Below are positions 7,790-14,539 of a stretch of DNA of 64,000 nt, piece by piece. Position 1 is the stretch's first letter; every line of letters begins with the position of its first letter. Under the pieces are notes generated by a model. That model saw only the letters and a program-made list of their open reading frames with translations, was not told where the DNA came from and did not search any database. Position numbers and translations under genes: made by a program. This stretch comes from Micavibrio sp. (GTDB lineage Bacteria > Pseudomonadota > Alphaproteobacteria > Micavibrionales > Micavibrionaceae): the NCBI GenBank assembly GCA_028290825.1, contig JAQGJB010000010.1, forward strand, positions 1 through 64,000, read 5' to 3'.

Positions 7790-7806
7790 ATGCTGTATGT
7801 GAGAAT
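7790..7806. promoter_or_regulatory. fifth repressor-operator-like site ATGCTGTATGTGAGAAT
   Basis: 15/17 identity to ATTCTCTATGTGAGAAT. Confidence 0.5.
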
Positions 7807-7855
7807 CGGCATTGTAAAGTGCGCGGGCGCGGGAGTCGAATCTCGGCCCGCCCAC

Positions 7856-8068
7856 TCAGCTGTGCTTAATAACACGCCGCACCTCCGCCGCCATGCTGCG
7901 CATCCACAACGGATAGTCCGTATCGTCCGCGCAGGTTTCAAGGTAATTCGCGATCGACAGCAGGTCGTGGCGCAACTTGACCGCCGGCATGCCGGGAGCC
8001 TGTCTCGCGCCAGCGGCACGGTGTATCGGGAACGGAATAATAACTCGGTCTGTCTGTTTCTGTTTCAT
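7856..8068 (-). CDS. hypothetical phage protein
   Basis: ORF trimmed to MKQKQTDRVIIPFPIHRAAGARQ... Confidence 0.55.
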   Translation of the reverse strand: MKQKQTDRVIIPFPIHRAAGARQAPGMPAVKLRHDLLSIANYLETCADDTDYPLWMRSMAAEVRRVIKHS

Positions 8069-8091
8069 AACCCAGTTTCTAAATCGTCTGG

Positions 8092-8140
8092 TTTTCCAGA
8101 TGTGAAAAAAATTTGCGCTCACTTTTCCAAATCTGGAAAA
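8092..8140. promoter_or_regulatory. second operator family: TTTTCCAGATGTGAAAA (8092-8108) and TTTTCCAAATCTGGAAAA (8123-8140)
   Basis: two related dyads in divergent intergenic region. Confidence 0.5.
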
Positions 8141-8153
8141 GGAAGGACACGCC

Positions 8154-8492
8154 ATGCAAGCCGGTGATGTGTCTATGCGCAATACTCTTCAGGCTATCGT
8201 TCCTTTCTCCAAGGACGATTCACGCGAAGCATGGTTCTTCCGCGTGGCATTGCGTACGGGAATACGCAAAAGCCGCGTCAAGAGCCTGTTCTATAACCGT
8301 CAGTGTCGTTTGTGGGGCGAAGAACTGACGCGTATCACCGGGGCGCTTCAGTCCCAAACCAATCCCATGTTAAGCGACCTTGTCGCACGTTTAGAAGAAA
8401 TCCAAACACGCCAGGAGGCACTGAGAAATGACATCCGACAAGCGGTTGAGCACGGCTCGCGTATTGAGAGCACTCACGTTCAATCTCGTTAG
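8154..8492 (+). CDS. hypothetical phage regulatory protein
   Basis: 112 aa; helical N-terminal 'ALRTGIRKSRVKSLFYNRQCRLWGEELTRITGAL' resembles a phage DNA-binding protein. Confidence 0.6.
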   Translation: MQAGDVSMRNTLQAIVPFSKDDSREAWFFRVALRTGIRKSRVKSLFYNRQCRLWGEELTRITGALQSQTNPMLSDLVARLEEIQTRQEALRNDIRQAVEHGSRIESTHVQSR

Positions 8493-8607
8493 CGTTGTGC
8501 TGGCGTCCTCAGCCCTGAAATTGGCTTCAGCGGCAAACAAACTTACCAAATGGTCAGAGGCAGCTCTGCGCCGGGGTGAAAGCGAAATTCAGGGCAAATT
8601 GTTCTGA
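8428..8607 (+). CDS. small hypothetical protein (59 aa)
   Basis: MTSDKRLSTARVLRALTFNLVSVVLASSALKLASAANKLTKWSEAALRRGESEIQGKLF; overlaps previous gene. Confidence 0.4.
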   Translation: MTSDKRLSTARVLRALTFNLVSVVLASSALKLASAANKLTKWSEAALRRGESEIQGKLF

Positions 8608-8633
8608 TCAACTGCCAACACAAGGAGTGATAA

Positions 8634-8840
8634 ATGGCAAAAGGTACTGTGAAATGGTTCAACCCAACAAAAGGCTACGGCTTTATTGGTCAGGATAATG
8701 GTGAGGGCGATGTGTTCGTTCACGCTAATGATCTGACAGATGCCGGAATTCAAAACCTGTCCGAGGGCGAGAACGTGACGTTCGAAACCCTGACGGAAAA
8801 AGGCAAAACCCGAGCGGTGAAAATCGCCCGCGCAGCGTAA
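8634..8840 (+). CDS. cold-shock domain protein (CspA family)
   Basis: MAKGTVKWFNPTKGYGFIGQDNGEGDVFVHANDL... canonical CSD with RNP motifs. Confidence 0.97.
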   Translation: MAKGTVKWFNPTKGYGFIGQDNGEGDVFVHANDLTDAGIQNLSEGENVTFETLTEKGKTRAVKIARAA

Positions 8841-8878
8841 TCGCTTCGCCAGATGGCCTCGCAGGGGGGGCATCGAGT

Positions 8879-8947
8879 GAGACGGAAGCTCAAGGGTGGA
8901 GCGGCGGACAAGTCTGAAGGTTGCGGGTTCGAATCCCGCTCGTCTCT
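8879..8947 (+). other. tRNA-like gene with truncated anticodon loop (arms otherwise cloverleaf)
   Basis: Acceptor GAGACGG/TCGTCTC, D arm GCTC-AAGGGTG-GAGC, T arm GCGGG-TTCGAAT-CCCGC; anticodon arm CGGA-CAAG-TCTG has a 4-nt rather than 7-nt loop; no encoded CCA. Confidence 0.65.
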
Positions 8948-8972
8948 TATTTCGAAACAGAGGAGAACATCA

Positions 8973-9137
8973 ATGTTATTCAATTTCACAGTTAATTACC
9001 GCAGCGGTCGCCAAGAGGTATTGAAGACTAAAAGCGGTTTGGTTGCCAAAAACATGCGTGCCGATCTCGCGAAGGCAAAGGAAACGGGGGGGGTGTCCGA
9101 CTGGTCCGAAGAACAAATCTCCGAAAAGAAGGCATAG
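8973..9137 (+). CDS. small hypothetical phage protein (54 aa)
   Basis: MLFNFTVNYRSGRQEVLKTKSGLVAKNMRADLAKAKETGGVSDWSEEQISEKKA; GAGGAG RBS. Confidence 0.55.
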   Translation: MLFNFTVNYRSGRQEVLKTKSGLVAKNMRADLAKAKETGGVSDWSEEQISEKKA

Positions 9138-9141
9138 CAGC

Positions 9142-9444
9142 ATGAGTGAGAAAGAACCTGGCATCGGCCACAACTCCGGCAAGGACAATGCCGCCAAACC
9201 ATTCCCGAAACAGGGCGAGCAAGACGCCCGCCTCCGTTCGTTCATTGAACGCATCGAGCGTCTGGAGGGAGAGAAATCCGAACTGGCCGAGGACATCAAA
9301 GAAGTCTACGGCGAGGCCAAAGCCATCGGCTACGATCCTAAAATCATGCGCAAGATCGTGCGTATGCGGAAAATGGACGTCGAGAAGCGCCAAGAGGAAG
9401 AGGCCCTGATCGTAGTCTACAAGGGCGCGGTGGGTCTGGATTAA
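9142..9444 (+). CDS. GapR-like DNA-binding protein (DUF2312)
   Basis: 'IGHNSGK...RLRSFIERIERLEGEKSELAEDIKEVYGEAKAIGYDPKIMRKIVRMRKMD' typical of the family. Confidence 0.9.
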   Translation: MSEKEPGIGHNSGKDNAAKPFPKQGEQDARLRSFIERIERLEGEKSELAEDIKEVYGEAKAIGYDPKIMRKIVRMRKMDVEKRQEEEALIVVYKGAVGLD

Positions 9445-9445
9445 C

Positions 9446-9841
9446 ATGAAAATGAGCTTCCCCAGCAACGCGGCAATGCCATGGAAAGAGCGCGACCTAC
9501 AAAAGGCCTGCGCGGCTTACCTCATGGCCTTGGAACGTCTGGGGATGCTCACCTTCAGCCACAGCCCCAACGAGGCCAAGCGCAGCGTTTACTCAGCGGC
9601 CAGCCTGAAGGCGCAGGGAATGAGGACGGGGGAACCTGATCTTTGCATCCTGATCAAGGGGGGCACGACCATCTTTGTCGAGCTGAAGACTATGACGGGT
9701 GTTATCAGCAAGGCCCAGCAGCTCAGGTCTGCGCTACTCGGGGCACTCGGGTTCAAATCGTATGTGCTGCTCGGGGAATCGCCACAGGACGCAGTGAACA
9801 ATCTGCAGAGCATGCTCAGGGAAAATGGGGTGCCGGTATGA
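9446..9841 (+). CDS. VRR-NUC domain nuclease
   Basis: 'GTRTGEPDLCILIKGGTTIFVELKTMTGVISKAQ'-like core (GEPDL...VELK...Q) in phage replication module. Confidence 0.8.
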   Translation: MKMSFPSNAAMPWKERDLQKACAAYLMALERLGMLTFSHSPNEAKRSVYSAASLKAQGMRTGEPDLCILIKGGTTIFVELKTMTGVISKAQQLRSALLGALGFKSYVLLGESPQDAVNNLQSMLRENGVPV

Positions 9842-9843
9842 GA

Positions 9844-10110
9844 TTAGTCAATCTCAATAAATACGCATTCAATCACTGGTCTCGCAATTGTGAGTTCCAG
9901 CAGGTGGGGGACGGGAACGCCTGCATCCCTATGTTTTATGTAGTCCTGACGCGCTTGCTCTTTCGCTTCTTCAAGAGTGTTGCCACCTGCAGGCAGCCAA
10001 CCAGGCGGAGCGTGCAAAGCGTCCAGAATATACAATTTATCGATACCGGTAGGCGCATTGATGTTCGCCCGCTCGACGATTTTTATCGCCATCCAAAAAC
10101 CTTGGGTCAT
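9844..10110 (-). CDS. hypothetical protein
   Basis: ORF trimmed to MTQGFWMAIKIVERANINAPTG...; opposite to surrounding genes. Confidence 0.45.
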   Translation of the reverse strand: MTQGFWMAIKIVERANINAPTGIDKLYILDALHAPPGWLPAGGNTLEEAKEQARQDYIKHRDAGVPVPHLLELTIARPVIECVFIEID

Positions 10111-10124
10111 GTTGTCTCCTGTCT

Positions 10125-10138
10125 GTGTTCCGGAACAC
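10125..10138. promoter_or_regulatory. 14-bp perfect palindrome GTGTTCCGGAACAC
   Basis: in divergent promoter region between 10110(-) and 10278(+). Confidence 0.4.
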
Positions 10139-10210
10139 TTAACACAATTTACGGTGGTGTACAAATGATTCCCTTCCCGCGGGGACAATTCGGACTGATT
10201 TACATGGATC

Positions 10211-10228
10211 CTGTAAGCACCCTTACAG
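10211..10228. promoter_or_regulatory. inverted repeat CTGTAAG-CACC-CTTACAG
   Basis: perfect 7-bp arms upstream of replication operon. Confidence 0.4.
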
Positions 10229-10277
10229 TTCCGCCGGCGCGCGAAACCTCAGATCATTCCGCACAGGAGAGTTTGAT

Positions 10278-10481
10278 ATGACCGAGACCCGTATCCGCAC
10301 ATCCCTCCAGCGCCATCAAGCCGTCACCCCCATGGACGAGGACGAAATCCGCCGCAAGGCATCACAACTCTGGCAGCAGACCGGCACCGTCATGGTGAAA
10401 CCGGACTGGGTGATTAACCACCTCGATCGCCAGCACATGCAGAACATTGCGGAAAAGCTTTTCGGAAAGAGGCCAACATGA
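10278..10481 (+). CDS. hypothetical phage protein
   Basis: 67 aa, overlaps start of replication gene. Confidence 0.55.
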   Translation: MTETRIRTSLQRHQAVTPMDEDEIRRKASQLWQQTGTVMVKPDWVINHLDRQHMQNIAEKLFGKRPT

Positions 10482-11524
10482 GCAGATGGTTTAAATTTCA
10501 CCAAGGAACCCACTCAGACCAGAAGTTCAGGGCCGTTGCCCGCAAATCCGGCCAGCCGATTCCTGTCGTGCTGGCGATATGGGTTGCGCTCCTTGAGGAG
10601 GCCAGCGCCAATGAGGGCGACGTTTCAGGCTTCGATCATGAAACCGTTTCCGTCGCATTCGACCTTGAAACGTTACAAGTCGTTTCAGTAACAGACGCGA
10701 TGAAACAGAAACAGCCGGACCCCATGATTATCGATGATCGCATCGCCAATTGGGAGAAAAGACAATACATCGGTGACCATTCAACTGAGCGCGTGAGAAA
10801 ACATCGGGAGAAAAAAGCGCAGAAATCTGCGGCATCTTTTGATGAAACGCTCAATGAAACGTTTCAGAAACAGATTGAAACGGGTGTAACGGTCCCAGAT
10901 ACAGACTCAGATACAGAAACAGAAAGAAAGAACCCCCTTACCCCCAAGGGGGGGCGTGTGATTGCTCCGACTGTCCCAAAAGTTTCACGCGGAACAAATC
11001 CCGATGAGCCGGACTGGTTTAAACAGTTCTGGGACGTTTACCCGCGGCGCGTCGGGGTCGGCGGCGCTCGGTCGCAGTTTACCAACGAAATCATGTTCAA
11101 GGGCGCCAAACCCGAGCAGATGGTTGCGGCAGCTCGCGCGTATGCCCGGTTGGTCGATGACGAAAAGATCGCATCGAGGTTTATCCCGATGCCGCAGAAG
11201 TGGCTCAGCGATCAGCGATATCTGGACCCGGAGCTGCAGGTAGCCACCGCCAAACCGATCGACACCACCAAATTCCAACGCTGGCACGAAAGCCTGGCCA
11301 TGATCATCGGCGATGCAGCGGTCGCCGCCTGGTTCGCGGACGCTGAAATGGACCTTTCCGGAGAAGGCCCGCACGAACTGCAGGCTTCCACCAGGTTCAA
11401 GGCCACACACATTTCCAACAACTTCAGCAGACCACTCAAAGAATTATTCGGCAAAGACCTGAAAATCACAGTCAACGAAACGGGGAAACACCATGACCAA
11501 GCGCAAGAAAAAGCCGCAGGCTAA
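10478..11524 (+). CDS. phage replication initiation/organizer protein
   Basis: 'MSRWFKFHQGTHSDQKFRAVARKSGQPIPVVLAIWVALLEEAS' and 'STERVRKHREKKAQ' typical of phage replisome organizer proteins. Confidence 0.75.
   Translation: MSRWFKFHQGTHSDQKFRAVARKSGQPIPVVLAIWVALLEEASANEGDVSGFDHETVSVAFDLETLQVVSVTDAMKQKQPDPMIIDDRIANWEKRQYIGDHSTERVRKHREKKAQKSAASFDETLNETFQKQIETGVTVPDTDSDTETERKNPLTPKGGRVIAPTVPKVSRGTNPDEPDWFKQFWDVYPRRVGVGGARSQFTNEIMFKGAKPEQMVAAARAYARLVDDEKIASRFIPMPQKWLSDQRYLDPELQVATAKPIDTTKFQRWHESLAMIIGDAAVAAWFADAEMDLSGEGPHELQASTRFKATHISNNFSRPLKELFGKDLKITVNETGKHHDQAQEKAAG
10622..10881. repeat. TGAAAC/GTTTCA repeat cluster inside replication gene (candidate ori iterons)
   Basis: nine exact copies: 10622, 10639, 10666, 10682, 10701, 10843, 10855, 10861, 10876. 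Confidence 0.5.
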
Positions 11525-11993
11525 TCTGATTAAGGCGTCCGAGTTCGCAACCCCGGAACGCATGCGGCAGGATGGCGGTATGACAATCGAGCCCGTCGAT
11601 GACTTCAGAAAGAATGGAGAGGTCATTCAGGTGCGTCAGAAGGCCAAACAGACCTGTAAGCTGGATTGGTATCTGGGAGCCAAAACCATCACGAAAGAAA
11701 TGCACGATGCTGGGCTGCGCTTCGCCTGGCTGCATTTCTTGGCCGGGAAGCTGCCGCGTACCACGGCAATGTACGGGGATTTCATCACCGGCCGGATGGG
11801 GCAGGAGCCGACACTGGCCAGCACCGATGCCAAGATCGCCCTTAACAAGGCTTTGGCTGTCATGGACGGGCAGGAAAAGGATGTCGTCTGGGATGTGTGC
11901 GGGAATGATCTTTACGCCGCCACCGTAATCCGGACCAGAAAACTGGTGACCGGATTACGGGCGCTCGTTACGCATTTTGGGATTAAGCTATGA
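11493..11993 (+). CDS. putative late-gene regulator (Q-antiterminator position)
   Basis: 166 aa basic N-terminus; last rightward early gene before the late promoter/terminator block; function inferred from position. Confidence 0.45.
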   Translation: MTKRKKKPQANLIKASEFATPERMRQDGGMTIEPVDDFRKNGEVIQVRQKAKQTCKLDWYLGAKTITKEMHDAGLRFAWLHFLAGKLPRTTAMYGDFITGRMGQEPTLASTDAKIALNKALAVMDGQEKDVVWDVCGNDLYAATVIRTRKLVTGLRALVTHFGIKL

Positions 11994-12185
11994 ACCCGGG
12001 AAGGTCTCGAGAATTTCTTCCCATACCTCATCATAGGTTTCGTTCACTAGATATTCAGTTTCGCCCATCCTGATATAGGTGCCTTCGCCCTGCTCGTCGG
12101 CGGACTGATAGATAGCGCTGATATGTGGCACGTTCATCATCAGCGAGCGGCCGTGTTTCTTCAGCGTGAGTTCGATAAAATGCAA
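11988..12185 (-). CDS. FlbD-like small protein
   Basis: 'MHFIELTLKKHGRSLMMNVPHISAIYQSADEQGEGTYIRMGETEYLVNETYDEVWEEI' resembles FlbD-family layout. Confidence 0.5.
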   Translation of the reverse strand: MHFIELTLKKHGRSLMMNVPHISAIYQSADEQGEGTYIRMGETEYLVNETYDEVWEEILETFPGS

Positions 12186-12214
12186 AATAAGTCTCCTTAG
12201 ATTTGATTTTGGTG

Positions 12215-12244
12215 TTGACCCCTACCCTAGGCCTCCTGTATGTT
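12215..12244 (+). promoter_or_regulatory. candidate late promoter TTGACC-N18-TATGTT
   Basis: -35/-10 like elements directly upstream of an early terminator. Confidence 0.5.
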
Positions 12245-12284
12245 TAAGACAACATGGGTCTTGACGCCCGCCGAATATTTTCAC

Positions 12285-12313
12285 CCCGCCGCGATCTCGC
12301 TGGCGGGTTTTTT
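12285..12313 (+). terminator. rho-independent terminator (tR'-like)
   Basis: CCCGCC-GCGATCTCGCT-GGCGGG-TTTTTT, followed directly by ATG at 12315. Confidence 0.75.
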
Positions 12314-12314
12314 C

Positions 12315-12467
12315 ATGGAGACTATCTTGACCCGTTATGATTCCAAAGTGGCTGCCGTCAATTGCAACACAAAGCGTGGTGGAACAGTCGTCAAAGTTAT
12401 CGATGTCATTGCCAACAAACAGTTTTGGGCCCTGCGCAGCGAAGACCACACCGCCATTTACATCTAA
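12315..12467 (+). CDS. small hypothetical protein (50 aa)
   Basis: METILTRYDSKVAAVNCNTKRGGTVVKVIDVIANKQFWALRSEDHTAIYI. Confidence 0.4.
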   Translation: METILTRYDSKVAAVNCNTKRGGTVVKVIDVIANKQFWALRSEDHTAIYI

Positions 12468-12543
12468 CCCAGTTCGGCGCGCCAACGCCGTTGGGGTCTT
12501 CCCAGACCCTACGTCTCCAGACGTGAAACCTCCCTGTTCAACT

Positions 12544-12571
12544 GGCCCGGCTTAAAACCCGGGCCTTTTTT
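12544..12571 (+). terminator. second rho-independent terminator
   Basis: GGCCCGG-CTTAAAAC-CCGGGCC-TTTTTT. Confidence 0.8.
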
Positions 12572-12738
12572 GAACCACACAGTTTTACAGGTCGCCGCCT
12601 CCTTTATCCCCCGCCGCGCTTGGGGGCAAATGCCGACTATGCCTTCTCACAGGTGCCCTGGACATTTCGCCTGTGCCAAACAGGTCAACAGCCCCGGCGT
12701 AATCAATTAGCTGAATAGCGGAAGCGCGGACCTTCATC

Positions 12739-12790
12739 CCGGAAAGTTTCCGGTATGCAAAACCCCTCAGAGGCATGAGCAGTGCTCATG
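12739..12790. other. pair of perfect dyads upstream of terS (candidate packaging site)
   Basis: CCGGAAA-G-TTTCCGG (12739-12753) and CATGAGCA-G-TGCTCATG (12774-12790). Confidence 0.45.
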
Positions 12791-13281
12791 ATATTCCCAT
12801 GGCTAAGAACACCACCAAGGAGCCCAAAGAACCCGGTCGCCCCTCCAGTTATCGCGACGAGTACGCGGAACAGGCTCGTAAGCTCTGTCTGCTTGGGTAT
12901 ACGGACATTGAATTGGCTGAATTTTTCAGCGTTTGCGAGAAGACGATCAATAATTGGAAAACTGATTTTCCAGAGTTTTTACAGTCCATCACGTGCGGGA
13001 AGGCAATTGCGGATGCCGAGGTCGCAGATGGATTGTACCAAAGAGCCAGGGGATATTCTCACCCTGACGTTCACGTTTCTAGCTATGAAGGCTGTATCAC
13101 CATCACGCCCATCACGAAGCATTACCCGCCGGACACCCCAGCTGCTTCCCTGTGGCTGCGTAACAGACAGTCGAAGAAATGGCGGAAAGAGCCTGATGGC
13201 TTTGACGAGGATGTTCCTGTCGCGCCAGTCAAGATTGTCGTGGAAGTGAAAGACGCTCGGGCACCGGATGCCCGGACTTAA
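12775..13281 (+). CDS. terminase small subunit (start may be ATG 12799)
   Basis: HTH 'GYTDIELAEFFSVCEKTINNWKTDFPEFLQSI', 'ADAEVADGLYQRARGYSHPD', directly before TerL. Confidence 0.88.
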   Translation: MSSAHDIPMAKNTTKEPKEPGRPSSYRDEYAEQARKLCLLGYTDIELAEFFSVCEKTINNWKTDFPEFLQSITCGKAIADAEVADGLYQRARGYSHPDVHVSSYEGCITITPITKHYPPDTPAASLWLRNRQSKKWRKEPDGFDEDVPVAPVKIVVEVKDARAPDART

Positions 13282-14539
13282 TGTCCCGCAGGCGCAATTC
13301 CTTGCCCTGCCCCATAAATTCAAGGCCTACGTCGCTGGGTTTGGTTCCGGCAAAACATGGGCAGGCTGTGCGGGTTTGTGCCAACACGCTTGGGAATGGC
13401 CCAAGGTAAACGCCGGATACTTCGCGCCCACCTATGCCCAAATCCGGGACATTTTCTACCCGACCATAGATGAGGTCGCCTTCGACTGGGGTCTGCGGAC
13501 AAAGGTCCACGAGACGAACAAAGAGGTCACGCTCTTTTACGGGCGCCAGTATCGCGGAACCGTGCTCTGCCGATCGATGGAAAAGGCAAACGAGATTGTC
13601 GGTTTCAAGATCGGCAAGGCTCTGGTCGATGAGATGGACCTGCTGAAGGTTGATAAAGCTGCCCTGGCTTGGCGGAAGATCATCGCCCGGATGCGTTACA
13701 AGGTTCCCGGGTTGCTGAATGGCATTGATGTCACGACCACGCCTGAGGGCTTCAAGTTCGTCTATCAGCAGTTCTATAAACAGATTTTAGAGAAACCTGC
13801 CCTGTCCACCATGTACGGAATGGTACAGGCCAGCACTTACGACAATGCCCTCAACCTGCCCGATGATTACATTCCGTCCCTGTTGGCATCCTACCCGCCA
13901 CAGATGATTGATGCTTATCTGCGCGGTCAGTTCTGTAACTTGACGAGCGGCAGTGTCTATCCGGGCTTTGATCGCAGGAAAAACCATTCGTCTGTCGTGA
14001 TGAACGATACGGAGCCCCTGCAGATAGGCATGGATTTCAATGTCATGAACATGACGGCCATCTTTAACGTCATCCGCGACGCCCTGCCTGTTTCGGTTTA
14101 CGAGCTTACTGGTGTGCGCGATACGCCGGAAATGATCCGTCTAATCAAGGACCGTTTCCCGAAGCGCAGCATCATTATTTATCCCGATGCCAGCGGTCAG
14201 GCTCACAAATCGGTCAATGCCAGCGAAAGCGACCTTTCTCTGCTCCGCCAGGCAGGGTTTACGGTTCGCGTAAACAGCACAAATCCTGCTGTTAAGGACC
14301 GGGTGCTGTCGATGAACAGCATGATCTTGAATGCGGACGGAAAGCGCAGATGGCTTGTCAATACCGATATGTGCCCGAAGCTGACTGAAAGCCTTGAGCA
14401 ACAGGCCTATGACAAAAACGGCGAGCCCGACAAAAGCGGCGGGTTCGACCATACCTTGGACGCGCAGGGTTATTTCATCAATCACCAGTATCCGGTCGTC
14501 AAACGTGTCGCCGGAACAGCACAAATCAGAGGCCTATGA
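13268..14539 (+). CDS. terminase large subunit
   Basis: Walker A-like 'AGFGSGKTWAGC', 'GIDVTTTPEGFKFVYQQF', nuclease region 'IGMDFNVMNMTAI'. Confidence 0.93.
   Translation: MPGLNVPQAQFLALPHKFKAYVAGFGSGKTWAGCAGLCQHAWEWPKVNAGYFAPTYAQIRDIFYPTIDEVAFDWGLRTKVHETNKEVTLFYGRQYRGTVLCRSMEKANEIVGFKIGKALVDEMDLLKVDKAALAWRKIIARMRYKVPGLLNGIDVTTTPEGFKFVYQQFYKQILEKPALSTMYGMVQASTYDNALNLPDDYIPSLLASYPPQMIDAYLRGQFCNLTSGSVYPGFDRRKNHSSVVMNDTEPLQIGMDFNVMNMTAIFNVIRDALPVSVYELTGVRDTPEMIRLIKDRFPKRSIIIYPDASGQAHKSVNASESDLSLLRQAGFTVRVNSTNPAVKDRVLSMNSMILNADGKRRWLVNTDMCPKLTESLEQQAYDKNGEPDKSGGFDHTLDAQGYFINHQYPVVKRVAGTAQIRGL

Noticed and set aside
7544-8167. Plus-strand ORF of 207 aa
   Set aside because: No RBS, low-complexity mixed composition, overlaps better candidates on the minus strand (7637-7774 and 7856-8068)
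8879-8947. Calling this a normal decoding tRNA
   Set aside because: Tried alternative registers of the anticodon arm; none gives a 5-bp stem with a 7-nt loop
8853-8972. N-terminal extension of the 94-aa ORF 8853-9137
   Set aside because: It translates through the tRNA-like element; ATG at 8973 with GAGGAG RBS is the better start
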